In this document: positions 31,601-40,485 of the stretch, piece by piece
Position numbering within the stretch: the stretch's first letter is position 1
Layout: every line of letters begins with the position of its first letter
Assembly: GCA_964429855.1 (NCBI GenBank)
Contig: CAYSDM010000023.1
Coordinates: 1-64,000, forward strand
Reading direction: 5' to 3'
Source of the DNA: CALLMM01 sp964429855
GTDB taxonomy: Bacteria > Armatimonadota > Chthonomonadetes > Chthonomonadales > CAJBBX01
Length of the DNA: 64,000 nucleotides
Notes under the pieces: model-generated
What the model was told of the DNA's origin: nothing
The model's database searches: none
The model's input: only the letters and a program-made list of their open reading frames with translations
Made by a program: the position numbers and the translations under genes

Positions 31601-33034
31601 GGCATTCCGGTAGCGCGTCAGAGCGCGGTCTTCGAGAGTTTTACGCAGGTAGATGGCAGCACCACGCGCAGATATGGCGGCACCGGACTGGGACTGACCA
31701 TCTGTCGTCAGTTGGCGGAACTGATGGGCGGGAAGATCGGTTTGAAGAGCGAGGAGGGAAAAGGCAGCCTCTTCTGGATCGAGTTGACGCTGCCCCGGCA
31801 GTGCTCCACCGCGCAGAGAGGTCTTAAGTCGGAGAAGGGACTGCAGGGAGCGCGCATCCTGGTCGTAGACGATCATCCCACCAACCGGCGCGTGCTGCAA
31901 GAGCAGCTCAAGTCGCTGGGATGTCAGGCAGAGGCGGTTGATAATGGTCTGGAGGCGGTGCGCGCCGTCGCTGCGATGCAGGCGGACGCTCCCTATCAGT
32001 TGATTCTGATGGATATGCAGATGCCGGACATGGACGGCTTGCAGACCGCCAGCGAGATTCGCAAAGATAGGCGCGGAGCCGCAATTCCGATTATTTTGCT
32101 CTCTTCCATTGGCAATCACGGCGTGGCGGCGGAAGCGGACGGTCTTTTTCATGCCCGACTGACCAAACCGGTGCGCCTCTCGGTACTGAAACAGGCGATA
32201 TTGTCGGCTATGGGAGAGACGATTGAGCGCGCCCCGGTTCAGACGGCGCCGCTGGAGACGAGTGAAACTCCCCTCGCCGGAGTCCGGGTGCTGCTGGCGG
32301 AAGACAACCCCGTTAACCAGAAAGTCGCGCTGCGCCTGCTGGAGAAATGGAGCTGCGTCACTCACGCGGTCAACAACGGCAGGGAGGCGCTGAACGCCCT
32401 CGAAAGCGGGACGTTCGATGTGGTTCTGATGGATATTCAGATGCCGGTGATGGACGGATATGAGGCGACGAAGGAGGTTCGCAAACAAGAACAGATTCGG
32501 GGCGGACATCTCCCGATTATCGCCATGACCGCAAACGCGATGGAAGGCGACCGCGAGAAGTGTCTGGATGCGGGAATGGACGACTATATCAGCAAGCCGG
32601 TCAAGCCGGAAGACCTGCGGCAGGCGCTGCTGCGCTGGCGAGATTCGGCGGCTCAGAGAACTCCCGATTTGCCGGTTAGTGAGGAGCCTCCAGCGCTGGA
32701 CAGGGAGCGGCTGCGGGAGAGTATCGGCAGCGATCCGAAGACGGCACACGAGGTGCTGTCGGAGTTTCTCTCCGCGACGGACGGACTGCTTGCAGCGCTG
32801 GTTCAGGCGCTGGAGACGGGAGACGCGGCGGCGATCGAGCGCGCGGCGCATCAGCTTGCGGGCAGTTCCGGCATGATCGGGGGAGCGGCATTCAGCCAGG
32901 TCTGCACGGAGATCGAAGCGCAGGGGAAGTGCGGGCGGACGGAGGAGGCGCGAACGCTGTTCCCGCGCCTTCAATCGGAATATACACGTCTGAAAGCCGC
33001 CCTGGAGCCGTTTCTGATTCCGAAGGCGGCTTAA
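28649..33034 (+). CDS. Hybrid sensor histidine kinase (CHASE4-PAS-PAS-GAF-HisKA-HATPase-REC-REC-HPt)
   Basis: A 1461-residue membrane phosphorelay protein. TM1 lies near 8-25. A periplasmic CHASE4 domain (about 40-240; AFDYTYWDEMADF) follows, with TM2 near 255-283 and a HAMP-like linker. Then come two PAS domains (about 350-470 and 475-600), GAF (about 605-780), HisKA with His832 in FLANMSHEIRTPMNG, and HATPase (about 930-1045; NLLSNALKFTERG, RYGGTGLGLTICRQL). Two receivers carry Asp1122 and Asp1262 (LMDMQMPDMDG; LMDIQMPVMDG), and a C-terminal HPt has His1401 (AAHQLAGSSGMIGG). All phosphoacceptors are present, so a full four-step relay could occur in one chain. No response regulator is adjacent, so the output partner is elsewhere. 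Confidence 0.95.
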   Translation: MMTIRKRITLLLAGLAVSCLAGVVVWQKAEEQKIGLLLKNEVHERQVVFEKLVHLKGGKTRTLAFDYTYWDEMADFAKRPNQKWAAENLDTCLSTYKVSAVWVYNLQGGLVYTVNDTGNAKLHPFPLPFSTIEALLKKSQFCGFFIQTPLGIMEVQGATIHRSDDVKRVKPHAGYFLVGRLWNRAFLDELADISDSKLTLVTGALTPIAQSQTVENRSATAFMFPLQGWDQKIVAQVIVEGETPVINQISALTQRTILMVVLFAGVLLGILSLCLLLWVARPLQLISRVLQGQGSGALAGLQTDPTEFGRLARLVSAFFEQQEALREEIAQRTQTEKALEEANKDLQQEERKIHTLISNIPGAVYRCLNDESWTMLFLSSAIADICGYPAEDFLHNYRRTFQEIIHPEDREVIHYEIALAVARRNSYQIEYRVLHADGSIRWVSEQGQGVYTPDGDCCYLDGVIFDVTEQKQIDKALRDSEERFRSLYQKTPVMLHSVDRKGRIIHVSNYWLATLGYAFDDVIGRKITDFMTESSRHYAEEYVLPVFMETGFCWDVPYQMIKKNGEIIDVHLSAVGERGENGEVFRSLAVMTDVTEQRRAEATLAHRAQFEQLITAISTQFINLPLEQVDDGIHRALQAIAEFAGVDRSYIFQISADGKTIDNTHEWCAEGISAEKENLQQIPLDSYPWIMEPLLRFQCLEVDRVADMPEEARFEREMLQRQSIQSLICVPMVYGYSLIGFIGLDLVREERHWTPENTTLLRMIGDIFVNTLMRKRTEEELLVYNEQLEFARARAEHQTLQLQEQAVELAQARDQALASTRAKSEFLANMSHEIRTPMNGIVGMTNLLLDTPLTAEQRDFAVTIQHSAEALLTIINDILDFSKIEAGKLHIEAVPFNLRTLLEEVSELLAPRAHEKGLEFGCMIPASFPETLTGDPTRLRQIAMNLLSNALKFTERGEVELSVSLLAENDQSVHFQMRVRDTGIGIPVARQSAVFESFTQVDGSTTRRYGGTGLGLTICRQLAELMGGKIGLKSEEGKGSLFWIELTLPRQCSTAQRGLKSEKGLQGARILVVDDHPTNRRVLQEQLKSLGCQAEAVDNGLEAVRAVAAMQADAPYQLILMDMQMPDMDGLQTASEIRKDRRGAAIPIILLSSIGNHGVAAEADGLFHARLTKPVRLSVLKQAILSAMGETIERAPVQTAPLETSETPLAGVRVLLAEDNPVNQKVALRLLEKWSCVTHAVNNGREALNALESGTFDVVLMDIQMPVMDGYEATKEVRKQEQIRGGHLPIIAMTANAMEGDREKCLDAGMDDYISKPVKPEDLRQALLRWRDSAAQRTPDLPVSEEPPALDRERLRESIGSDPKTAHEVLSEFLSATDGLLAALVQALETGDAAAIERAAHQLAGSSGMIGGAAFSQVCTEIEAQGKCGRTEEARTLFPRLQSEYTRLKAALEPFLIPKAA

Positions 33035-33149
33035 CAGAAGCCTGCTATCTGCTGTGAATCATCAGGATACAGCTTGTGCGGAAGGCGGGCAGCGCGACTC
33101 CCAGCGTCAGCAGCAGCGCGAAGAGAGAAAGATACATGCCTTCGCCCCG

Positions 33150-34046
33150 CTAACGGCGATCCGGAACGCGCGCATTGGCGAACCAGACGGAGGTCTCCGG
33201 GATCGAGGGCTGATCTCCCCAGGAGGACTGCATGGTCTGAAACTGCGGGAAGACCGGGCGAACGATCTCGTCCCACAGACGCTCCACCTGTTCAAAGGTG
33301 CGCAGGGCGTGCGTCGGTTTTTCGCGGACATAGGCGTCCAGCAGTTCGCGCCCCTTCTCGCCAAGCCAGCGTACCTCGTCGGCGACCATCCGCTCTCCGA
33401 TGCGCCGATCCGACTCGCGCGCATTGCCGCCCATCGCGAAATGGGGACCGGGCGCGTCCGGCGGCGGAATCCGCGATATGTCCACGCACTCCGGCTCCAC
33501 CGCCCACAGCAGCGAGGTCTCCACGCGCCCCGCATGATCCCCCCCGCTCCGTCCGTCTTTAGCAAAACCTGGCTGGTTGGCTTCGAAGTCGGGCAGACCG
33601 TAGAGTCGCGTGCCGACATGGGGCTGAACCAGCGCCAGCAGCGTCTTGAGATCCTGCCAGTTGGGTCCGTAGTGTCCGGTGAAGAAGATGGCGGCGTGAA
33701 ATCCGAGCGTGTCCGCCATGCGGACGTGATATAAGACGTTTTTAAAGTGCTGCCAGGGCGGCATACTGGTCAGCCAGGTACGCGCCACTTCTCCGATGTT
33801 CTGCTGTGCCCAGACGGCATACCCGCTCAGTTCATGGATATGCCAGTAGTCCGGCGGCGCGACAATGCCGCCATGCGTCTGGGCGGCGCGGCAGGCGATG
33901 GCGTGCGCCTTGAGCGCGTCCAGTCCGACGGCGCACTGCGGTCCGTGCGGCTCGCACAGCCCGTAGGGAAAATAGACCAGCGGACATTCGGCGAAAGCCC
34001 GCTCCAACTCATCGGGAAACATCCGTTCCCAGCGTACTTCACGCAT
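33150..34046 (-). CDS. Creatininase-family amidohydrolase
   Basis: A 298-residue metal-dependent amidohydrolase of the creatininase/MftE/FAPy-deformylase family. The metal motif CEPHGPQCAVGLDALKA gives Glu32, His34 and Asp43; FTGHYGPN supplies another His, and DHAGRVETSLLW the C-terminal Glu. Family members hydrolyse creatinine, formamidopyrimidines or process peptide-derived cofactors; the substrate here is not evident. The spacing to the next gene downstream is large and the hybrid kinase converges on it. Its start at ATG 34046 directly abuts a short intergenic gap from the ChaN-like gene, so the three minus-strand genes upstream may be co-transcribed with it. Confidence 0.88.
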   Translation of the reverse strand: MREVRWERMFPDELERAFAECPLVYFPYGLCEPHGPQCAVGLDALKAHAIACRAAQTHGGIVAPPDYWHIHELSGYAVWAQQNIGEVARTWLTSMPPWQHFKNVLYHVRMADTLGFHAAIFFTGHYGPNWQDLKTLLALVQPHVGTRLYGLPDFEANQPGFAKDGRSGGDHAGRVETSLLWAVEPECVDISRIPPPDAPGPHFAMGGNARESDRRIGERMVADEVRWLGEKGRELLDAYVREKPTHALRTFEQVERLWDEIVRPVFPQFQTMQSSWGDQPSIPETSVWFANARVPDRR

Positions 34047-34080
34047 GGCGTCCCTCTCTGTTGTCGGCGTTCTGTGCGGT

Positions 34081-35049
34081 CTACGGCGCGGATTTGCCGG
34101 ATTCGCCTGTTTTCGGCTCCGGGCGGGTCAGCAGAATAAAGTCGGCGGTCTGCGCATACTCCTCAATGGAGACGTTGGGAAACGCGGAGTCGGGCTTAAT
34201 GGTGATCAGCGCGATTTTCAGGCGCGGAGAAGCCTTTCGCAGGCGGTCTACCAGCCCGTACCACGAATCGCTGTGCATCGAACCGTTGACCTGAATCACC
34301 TTGCGTCCCCGGTTGGCTCTGCGAAACTTCAGGATCGCGTCCGCCATCGTCTCATCCCACAGCCCCTGCGCCTGCTTCATGTTCTCTGGCGAGGGCATAT
34401 TCGCGGGTCTTGCCTGTCCGCCGGAAGCTGCGCCTGTCTGTCCGCCGGAAGGCTGGTCATGCGTGGCATGGAAAATCTCGTCCAGCTGCCTGGCATAGCC
34501 TGCCGGAATCTCCATCGAAAAGGGCAGGCGCGGCAGGAAGGCTTTCGACTCTTTCGGGAGTTCCTTCAACGCCTCCTGCCCCTTCCGGCTGACGATATTG
34601 ACGTATCGGCGCGGCGTGTTGGCGGCAACCACCGGCAGCCTGTTCTCCCGGCAGAACTCCACCAGAGGACGGTAGTCAGTACGATAGTTAGGCCAGGGAC
34701 GCGAAGACTGCAGGAAGTGCTGCTCGGAGATATATCCGGCCAGATACTCATTGAGGATTAACTGCACATCCCGCTCGAACATCTCCAGCGACAGAGCCAG
34801 GTTCGGGTTGCGCGCATAAAGCGCGCGCAGAATATCGAGCTTGAGCGCATGACCGAGCTTATGGTCGTGCTGCTCGCCAATGACGATCACATCCGCCTCG
34901 CCCGCCGCCGCAATCATCGCCTCGAAACTGCTGCCTGTGCGTTGCGCGAAGACCAGATAGTCTTTCGAGTCCACTATCGAAGGCGGCTGCTGAGTCGGGG
35001 TCATGCCCGTCAGCGAGACGCAAGCCGCCAGCATCGTCCAGAGATTCAT
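34081..35049 (-). CDS. ChaN/Tiki-superfamily (DUF399) protein
   Basis: A 322-residue protein of the haem-binding-uptake/Tiki fold: VIVIGEQHDHKLGH (54-67) and LALSLEMFERDVQ (84-96) are the two metal- or haem-contacting blocks, and MHSDSWYGLVDRLR supplies the C-terminal His. ChaN of Campylobacter is an iron-regulated lipoprotein that binds haem. Here the N-terminus (MNLWTMLAACVSLTG) is a signal-like segment with a Cys at 10 but no perfect lipobox. A Gly/Gln/Ala-rich insert (about 205-220) is low-complexity. Its start overlaps the DUF2252 stop by 4 bp (ATGA), implying coupled translation. Confidence 0.85.
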   Translation of the reverse strand: MNLWTMLAACVSLTGMTPTQQPPSIVDSKDYLVFAQRTGSSFEAMIAAAGEADVIVIGEQHDHKLGHALKLDILRALYARNPNLALSLEMFERDVQLILNEYLAGYISEQHFLQSSRPWPNYRTDYRPLVEFCRENRLPVVAANTPRRYVNIVSRKGQEALKELPKESKAFLPRLPFSMEIPAGYARQLDEIFHATHDQPSGGQTGAASGGQARPANMPSPENMKQAQGLWDETMADAILKFRRANRGRKVIQVNGSMHSDSWYGLVDRLRKASPRLKIALITIKPDSAFPNVSIEEYAQTADFILLTRPEPKTGESGKSAP

Positions 35050-36131
35050 ATCCGTTTCCAGTCCTCCCAGTCGTTCCGAACCGCCTGCTCCATCCGGGAG
35101 GTGGCGGTACAGAGCCAGTTTTCAGGTCGTTTGCTGATGTCTTTGAGTATCCCCTCTACCGCTTCGGGAGTTCCCAGATGAATGTTTGCAGTCTCCCAGC
35201 CCATTGCGTGCAGCAGACGATGAACATTATCCGGCTGAAGGTCTTCCAGCTTGATCTTGCGGTAGTAGGGAGCGAGACGGCGCACCACCCAGATATCCAT
35301 CACCTTCAGATACGGGTCGGGGCTTCGCACAGATCGCTGCACCGCCTCCTCATAGTAGATTTTACGAGTATTGAGTTCGCCGCGCGCCCATCTCCAGGCG
35401 GACGCTGTGACCGCCTTCGCCTCCATCGCCAGTCTGCCGCGCCATTCGCCCTGCGCCACGAAACGCTGCCTTCCGAGACTGCCCAGACCGGCTTTTCGCC
35501 GGCGATCTACCCGCTCCAGCCGCGCCTCGCTCGGAAAAGCGCGTTCCAGCACGCCCGCCGCTTTCGTCGCGGCATCGCTCTGTTCAGTCTCCAGATCCTT
35601 CACCAGCTTCTTCCAGAAACTGTCCGGGTCTCCCAGCGCGCTCAGCGCCATCTGCCGCATCTCGTTATGATATTCCGCCAGATTGAACGGATTGCCTCCC
35701 ACTTTCAGCCCTTCGGAATAGCCGCTCAGAATGTCGGCGCAGGCTGCCTCCGCCCCGATCTGCAGCCCCTCCGAAAGCGCGGCGCTGACGGTCAGGCGGA
35801 CAAGGTCGGTGGCATAGGGCATGGGACAGGCTTCGTCAAAGTCGTTTATCCCCCATATCAGACGCCCCTCGGCATTGCGCCACGTCCCGAAATTCTCCAC
35901 GTGCAGATCGCCGACGCACAGCGTCTCCGGCGCGTCCGCCAGTTCCGGGCAGATATGCGGGAATATCTGCGCCCAGCGATAGAAGGTGGCGCGCAGATAT
36001 GGAAACGGCGTGTCGGGATTCGCCATCTCCTTGCGTTTGACGCCCAGATCATCATGAAACAGCCCGCCATGATCCTCCGTCTGCTTCTCCAGCCAGTTCT
36101 CATACGCAGTGGTCGCTTCGTGAATATCCAT
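35046..36131 (-). CDS. DUF2252-family protein (kinase-like fold)
   Basis: A 361-residue cytoplasmic protein of DUF2252, distantly related to aminoglycoside/choline kinases. CVGDLHVENFGTW (72-84) mirrors the kinase catalytic loop HGDLHxxN, and WGINDFDEACPMPYATDLVRL (from 92) mirrors the metal-binding IDF/D motif. The substrate is unknown; members are widespread in Actinobacteria and environmental phyla. It is translationally coupled to the ChaN-like gene downstream, and it lies 17 bp after the helicase gene, so helicase, DUF2252 and ChaN probably form one operon. A functional link between the three is not obvious. Confidence 0.85.
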   Translation of the reverse strand: MDIHEATTAYENWLEKQTEDHGGLFHDDLGVKRKEMANPDTPFPYLRATFYRWAQIFPHICPELADAPETLCVGDLHVENFGTWRNAEGRLIWGINDFDEACPMPYATDLVRLTVSAALSEGLQIGAEAACADILSGYSEGLKVGGNPFNLAEYHNEMRQMALSALGDPDSFWKKLVKDLETEQSDAATKAAGVLERAFPSEARLERVDRRRKAGLGSLGRQRFVAQGEWRGRLAMEAKAVTASAWRWARGELNTRKIYYEEAVQRSVRSPDPYLKVMDIWVVRRLAPYYRKIKLEDLQPDNVHRLLHAMGWETANIHLGTPEAVEGILKDISKRPENWLCTATSRMEQAVRNDWEDWKRI

Positions 36132-36148
36132 CCCTCTCCTCCTGATGT

Positions 36149-38941
36149 TCAGAGATCGCTGCCGTCGGCAGGCGGTTCGCGGTCAGCGGCTCGCAGGGCG
36201 TTCATCGGTATCAGGCGTATCGGCGTCCCGCCCGTGACGGTGCGGGTCTCCGGCTCCTCCACCATCGAGACGCCCGCCAGCGGAAAGATGGCGTCCGCCC
36301 AGTTGAGATTTCGCCTGCGGTGCGAGATGGAGCCGCAGAGAATCAGATGCTCCCGCGCGCGGGTCAATGCCACATAGAGCAGCCGCGCCGACTCCTCTAT
36401 GTCCCCCTGTTTGCGCTCTTCGGAGATCGCACGGTATGCCGCTGTCTGATAGTCGCCCAGCCTGCACCCGACCGCCCTGCGTTTCGGATCGCACAGAAAC
36501 AGCCCGCGCTCCGGCATCAGCAGAGACCGCGCCATATCCCCCAGACAGACGACCGGAAACTCCAGTCCCTTCGCTTTGTGGATGGACATCACCCGCACCA
36601 CGTCCGCCGCCTCCTCTTCGGTCGGGGCGTCTCCTTCCCGCTCCGACAGCTTCTCGATCTCTCGCAGACGCCGGATAAAGTCGGCGACCCCATGCACCGA
36701 GACCGCATTCGCCATCTGCAGCAGCTTGCGAACGTTTGCCAGCCTGCGCCGACCGTTGGGACGCGCCAGCAGCCGCACATCGTACTGAGTTGCGGCAAGG
36801 ATGCGCTCCAGCAGATGCCCGACCGGCAGCCGATCCTCCTGCGCCCGCAGCGTCTCCATCGTCTCGTAGAAACGGCGCAGAAGGCGCGCCTCCTCCTCCG
36901 GCGGCGGCTCGGACTCCAGAAACGCGGGAATGGCAGGATAGAGCGGGGCGCGTTTCTCGCCTGTACGCGCAAAACATGAGAGCGCGTAGAGAGTCTCCAT
37001 ATTGATGCCGAACATCGGGGAACGCAGCGTCGCCGCCAGCGCCAGATCGTCCAGAGGCGTATCCAGCGAGGTCAGCACATTCATCACGTCGCGAACCTCA
37101 TGCCGCGCATAGTAGCCGCGACCGCCGCCCACCACAAAGTAGGGCACGCCTCGACGCACAAAAGCGTTCTCATACTTTTCAATCTCCGTCAGCCCGCGCA
37201 GCAGAACCGCGATGTCGCCGAACCGGATCGGACGCCCGCACTCCGAACTGCCCCGGTCGGTGATCGTCAGTGCGCGCCCCTCCACGATCTGCAGTATCCG
37301 TCCCGCGATGGCATCCGCCTCCAGCGGGGTATAGGATTCGCGTCCCGGATCGCGCGTCAGCAGAAACTCCACCGACGGGAGAGCCTTTTCCATATGACTG
37401 GCTCCTGTCTGCAGGCGCGTAAAGGGCGTTGGCGAGTCGCGCCATATCTGATCGAAGATTCGATTGACGAACTGCAATATCTCCGAACGCGAGCGGAAAT
37501 TGTCCGCCAGCGAAATGTATTCGCCCGCGCCGTTCATCCGAAAATCTCGTTCGATCTCCTGAAAGATGGTCGCATCGGCGTTGCGAAAGGCGTAGATAGA
37601 CTGCTGCACATCGCCGACAATGAAGAGGTGATTGCGGGGAGCAGGCAGGGAAGGGAGATCGGTCTGCGCGTCCCGATTGGTGCAGATGTCCGCGCCCTCC
37701 GAAACGCCCTCATGCAGCAGCCGGATCAGCCGCATCTGAAGCGGGCTGGTGTCCTGAAACTCATCCACCATCAGGAAGCGGAACCGCCTCTGACAACGGC
37801 GCAGGACGCCCGGCTCCGTCTCCAGCAGATAGACCGCCTCGCTCTGCAGGTCGTCGCTGTCGAGAACGCCCTGCGAACGCTTCGCCTGTATGTAAGCAGA
37901 CCAGGTCATCGCCAGAAGCCGCCAGAAGCGATGCGAAAGAAGCGCCGCCTGCTCCTCGCGCTCTGTCTGCAGTTCAAACAGCACTTTGGCGCGTTCTCCG
38001 CACATCTTCAGACGCTCGAAAACCGCCACGATCTCGATCTCTGTCTGCGAAGAGACGGAACGCCCGCGCGCGGCGCGCGCCGCAGCCTTCACCGTCTCTT
38101 CCAGCGCCCTCAGTGTCGCCTGGACGCGCTCGATCCCCGCCGATTCGGGCAGGGGCGCAAGCTCTTCGGCGCGTTGAAGCAGGTTCGCCCGCGCAATCTC
38201 CAGCGCCCCCACGATCCCGGCGCGCAGAGACTGAAGCGACTCCAGACAGGCGTTCACTTCGGCAAGAACAGGATCGAGGAGCGTCCGCACGGCGTTCAGG
38301 GAGCAGGCGGCGGTTACATCCTGCCCGGATCGCCAGAAGGATTCGATCTCCTCCCGGCGCAGTCCCGCGCCTCGCAGGCGTCCCAATGCGGTATTCACGG
38401 ACTGGTAGAGCGCATTGAGCGGATCGCCGATCTCGCCGCCAAAGACGCGCTCATCCTGCACGGCGGAGACCAGTTCCATAATGTCCGTCTCCGATTCCAG
38501 ATAGGCGGTCTCGATAACGCGCTCGAACGCTCCGCGCAGCATATAACGCGCCTCCGTCTCGTCCAGCACCCGAAAATCGGGGTCTACTCCCGCCTCAAAG
38601 GGGTTCTCCTTCAGCAGACGGGAGCAGAAGCCGTGTATGGTGCTGATGTAGGCGGTCTCCAGGGCGCGCCGCTCCTCGCGCAGGCCGGCCGCCTCCAGCG
38701 CGCGGACGATCCGCTCCTTCATCTCGCGGGTGGCTTTCTCGGTAAAGGTGATAACCAGAATCTCGCCTACCCCGGCGCGCCGCTCCGGCGGAAGCGTTCC
38801 CGCCAGACTCTCGCGCACAATCCGCACGAACCGCTCCACGAGAACGCCGGTTTTCCCCGATCCCGCGCCCGCTGACACGCAGACATCGCGCTCCAGCGTG
38901 GTAATCGCCCGTATCTGATTGTCCGTCCATTGTCTGCTCAT
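36149..38941 (-). CDS. UvrD/AddA-type superfamily 1 helicase without a nuclease domain
   Basis: A 930-residue SF1A helicase close to AddA/RecB. Walker A is SAGAGSGKTGV (residues 25-31 for GAGSGKT), motif Ia VITFTEKATREMKERI, then AYISTIHGFCSRLL, motif II FLMVDEFQDTSPLQM, motif III FIVGDVQQSIYAFRNA, motif V VMSIHKAKGLEFPVVCLG and motif VI LLYVALTRAREHLIL. AddA proteins normally continue for another 200-300 residues into an Fe-S/RecB-type nuclease; this one stops soon after motif VI. No AddB gene is adjacent. It therefore looks like a helicase-only relative or a C-terminally shortened AddA. The promoter region is shared with the divergent ferritin-like gene. Confidence 0.9.
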   Translation of the reverse strand: MSRQWTDNQIRAITTLERDVCVSAGAGSGKTGVLVERFVRIVRESLAGTLPPERRAGVGEILVITFTEKATREMKERIVRALEAAGLREERRALETAYISTIHGFCSRLLKENPFEAGVDPDFRVLDETEARYMLRGAFERVIETAYLESETDIMELVSAVQDERVFGGEIGDPLNALYQSVNTALGRLRGAGLRREEIESFWRSGQDVTAACSLNAVRTLLDPVLAEVNACLESLQSLRAGIVGALEIARANLLQRAEELAPLPESAGIERVQATLRALEETVKAAARAARGRSVSSQTEIEIVAVFERLKMCGERAKVLFELQTEREEQAALLSHRFWRLLAMTWSAYIQAKRSQGVLDSDDLQSEAVYLLETEPGVLRRCQRRFRFLMVDEFQDTSPLQMRLIRLLHEGVSEGADICTNRDAQTDLPSLPAPRNHLFIVGDVQQSIYAFRNADATIFQEIERDFRMNGAGEYISLADNFRSRSEILQFVNRIFDQIWRDSPTPFTRLQTGASHMEKALPSVEFLLTRDPGRESYTPLEADAIAGRILQIVEGRALTITDRGSSECGRPIRFGDIAVLLRGLTEIEKYENAFVRRGVPYFVVGGGRGYYARHEVRDVMNVLTSLDTPLDDLALAATLRSPMFGINMETLYALSCFARTGEKRAPLYPAIPAFLESEPPPEEEARLLRRFYETMETLRAQEDRLPVGHLLERILAATQYDVRLLARPNGRRRLANVRKLLQMANAVSVHGVADFIRRLREIEKLSEREGDAPTEEEAADVVRVMSIHKAKGLEFPVVCLGDMARSLLMPERGLFLCDPKRRAVGCRLGDYQTAAYRAISEERKQGDIEESARLLYVALTRAREHLILCGSISHRRRNLNWADAIFPLAGVSMVEEPETRTVTGGTPIRLIPMNALRAADREPPADGSDL

Positions 38942-38967
38942 CGGTCACTATAGATTCGGGATGACGC

Positions 38968-38996
38968 TTGCCGTTCCTCCGTCTTCCTGCTATACT
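38968..38996 (+). promoter_or_regulatory. Sigma-70-type promoter of the ferritin-like/lar gene run
   Basis: TTGCCG (38968-38973), a 17-bp spacer and TATACT (38991-38996), about 90 bp before the start codon. The -10 hexamer is identical to that of the rpmB promoter. Confidence 0.65.
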
Positions 38997-39087
38997 CTTT
39001 CCTGTAGATCGCCTGCGCCATCGCAACGGCTCCGCTTCAGCGCGCCGGGAGGTGGCGCTTCGTGTCTCACTCACAGGAGAACCGATT

Positions 39088-40485
39088 ATGTCAGCCACAC
39101 CGAGTCTGGGTATTCCGCCGCTGGCGGGACTGGCAACCTATGAAGAGGCGGCTCGTCCCGGCTACAGCGTGGACGATAATGTGGCGTTGATGCGCCGCTA
39201 TAACTATGTGGAGAAGCGGCTCTATGAGATCAGCGCGGCTTTTATCAACCCGACCCCTGAGTGGGAGGTGAAGTGCGCGCTGAGTCTGCATATCTATCTG
39301 GATGGCGAACACGCGCAGGCTTTTCGGCAACGCGTCGGAGAGCTTCGCCGTCCGCCGCTCTACCTCGATCAATCCCCCGATCTAAAACTGGAGGCGTTGA
39401 TGGAGGAGGCGATTCGCGCCAGAAACACCATCGAACTGCTGGCGGGAGTCTACGGCGTGATTCGCCCGGCGCTGCTCGAAGCCTACCGCGCGCATCTGGC
39501 GGAGTCCAACCCGATTTTTGACCATCCGACCTGCCGCCTTCTGCGAATCGCCGTTCAGGAAGAGGAGCAGATGATCGCATGGGGCGCAGAGGCGCTTTCG
39601 GCGCTGACGCAGAAGGCGGAGAGCCGCGCCGAAGCGGAGGCGTGGATGCAGCATCTGCGCGCCTATCTTCAGGCGGCGGGAGGCATTGCGGGAGACGCCG
39701 AAGTACCGGCAGACCTTGCGCTTCCCGAATCTCGCGCTGTCGGGCCGTTTGTGCCGGATGTGGACCCGAAACGCGACTGGCGTTCCCGCGAAATCTATAA
39801 CTTCCACTATCGCGCCAACGATGTCTATCTGGACGAAGAGGCGGACTGGGACGAGCGCACCCTTGCGCTGATGTTCAAACGGTTTCATGAGATGGATGTG
39901 CCGGAGATGATGTCCAGCATCATCCTGCAGACCCACGGAAAACCCTGGGAGTACTACCGGGATATGGCGCGGCAGTTGTGGGATGAGGCGCGTCATGCGA
40001 TGATGGGCGAGGTCTGGTTCGCGAAACATGGCGTGGACTGGAGCCGCTACCCCAATCACGTCGGGTGGTGTCTGCATCTGAACCATGACCGGACTCCGCT
40101 GGAGCGGCATATCATTCTCTACTATATCGAGCAGAGCCTGATGAACCGCGAGCGCGGGAAGCGTCTGGAGTGGCTGATCGCGCAGAAGGCGAACGATCCG
40201 CTGGCGACCTATTTTCAGGACTACGACTGGGCGGACGAGGTGCTGCACGCGCAGATCGGGCGGCGGTGGCTCAAGCCGGATGTCGGCGACGTGAAGAGTA
40301 TTCTGGAGCGGGGCAAAGAGATCGCCGCGCTGCCGCGCCCCACGCTGGACGCCCGCGCCCGGACCACCCCGCAGACCGACTGGTGGCCCGACTTCGTGCG
40401 CGAGGTTCTGGGGAAAGAGAGCACCTCTCAGGCAGGTTCAGAGAACCGGTTGATCCCCAGTTTTTCGTCGGTCGCGTCGGGCTAG
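39088..40485 (+). CDS. Ferritin-like diiron-domain protein, unknown function
   Basis: A 465-residue protein, mostly helical. ExxH-type metal motifs recur in pairs: Glu300/His303 in WDEARHAMMGEVWF and Glu384/His387 in WADEVLHAQIGRRW, with acidic helices earlier (VQEEEQMIAWGAEAL, 157-171). This fits a ferritin-like four-helix di-iron centre, as in DUF455-type or aldehyde-oxygenase-like proteins, but I cannot place it in a named family. ATG 39088 has AGGAG at about 9 nt. The stop codon TAG lies inside the CTAG target duplication of a MITE-like element; without that element the gap to larE would be only 20-odd bp, so the two were probably one operon. Confidence 0.7.
   Translation: MSATPSLGIPPLAGLATYEEAARPGYSVDDNVALMRRYNYVEKRLYEISAAFINPTPEWEVKCALSLHIYLDGEHAQAFRQRVGELRRPPLYLDQSPDLKLEALMEEAIRARNTIELLAGVYGVIRPALLEAYRAHLAESNPIFDHPTCRLLRIAVQEEEQMIAWGAEALSALTQKAESRAEAEAWMQHLRAYLQAAGGIAGDAEVPADLALPESRAVGPFVPDVDPKRDWRSREIYNFHYRANDVYLDEEADWDERTLALMFKRFHEMDVPEMMSSIILQTHGKPWEYYRDMARQLWDEARHAMMGEVWFAKHGVDWSRYPNHVGWCLHLNHDRTPLERHIILYYIEQSLMNRERGKRLEWLIAQKANDPLATYFQDYDWADEVLHAQIGRRWLKPDVGDVKSILERGKEIAALPRPTLDARARTTPQTDWWPDFVREVLGKESTSQAGSENRLIPSFSSVASG

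Noticed and set aside
33045..33137. 30-residue minus-strand frame starting MYLSLFALLLTLG, after the creatininase gene
   Set aside because: It looks like a single membrane helix, but has no good Shine-Dalgarno and no supporting context; it may be a decayed gene end.
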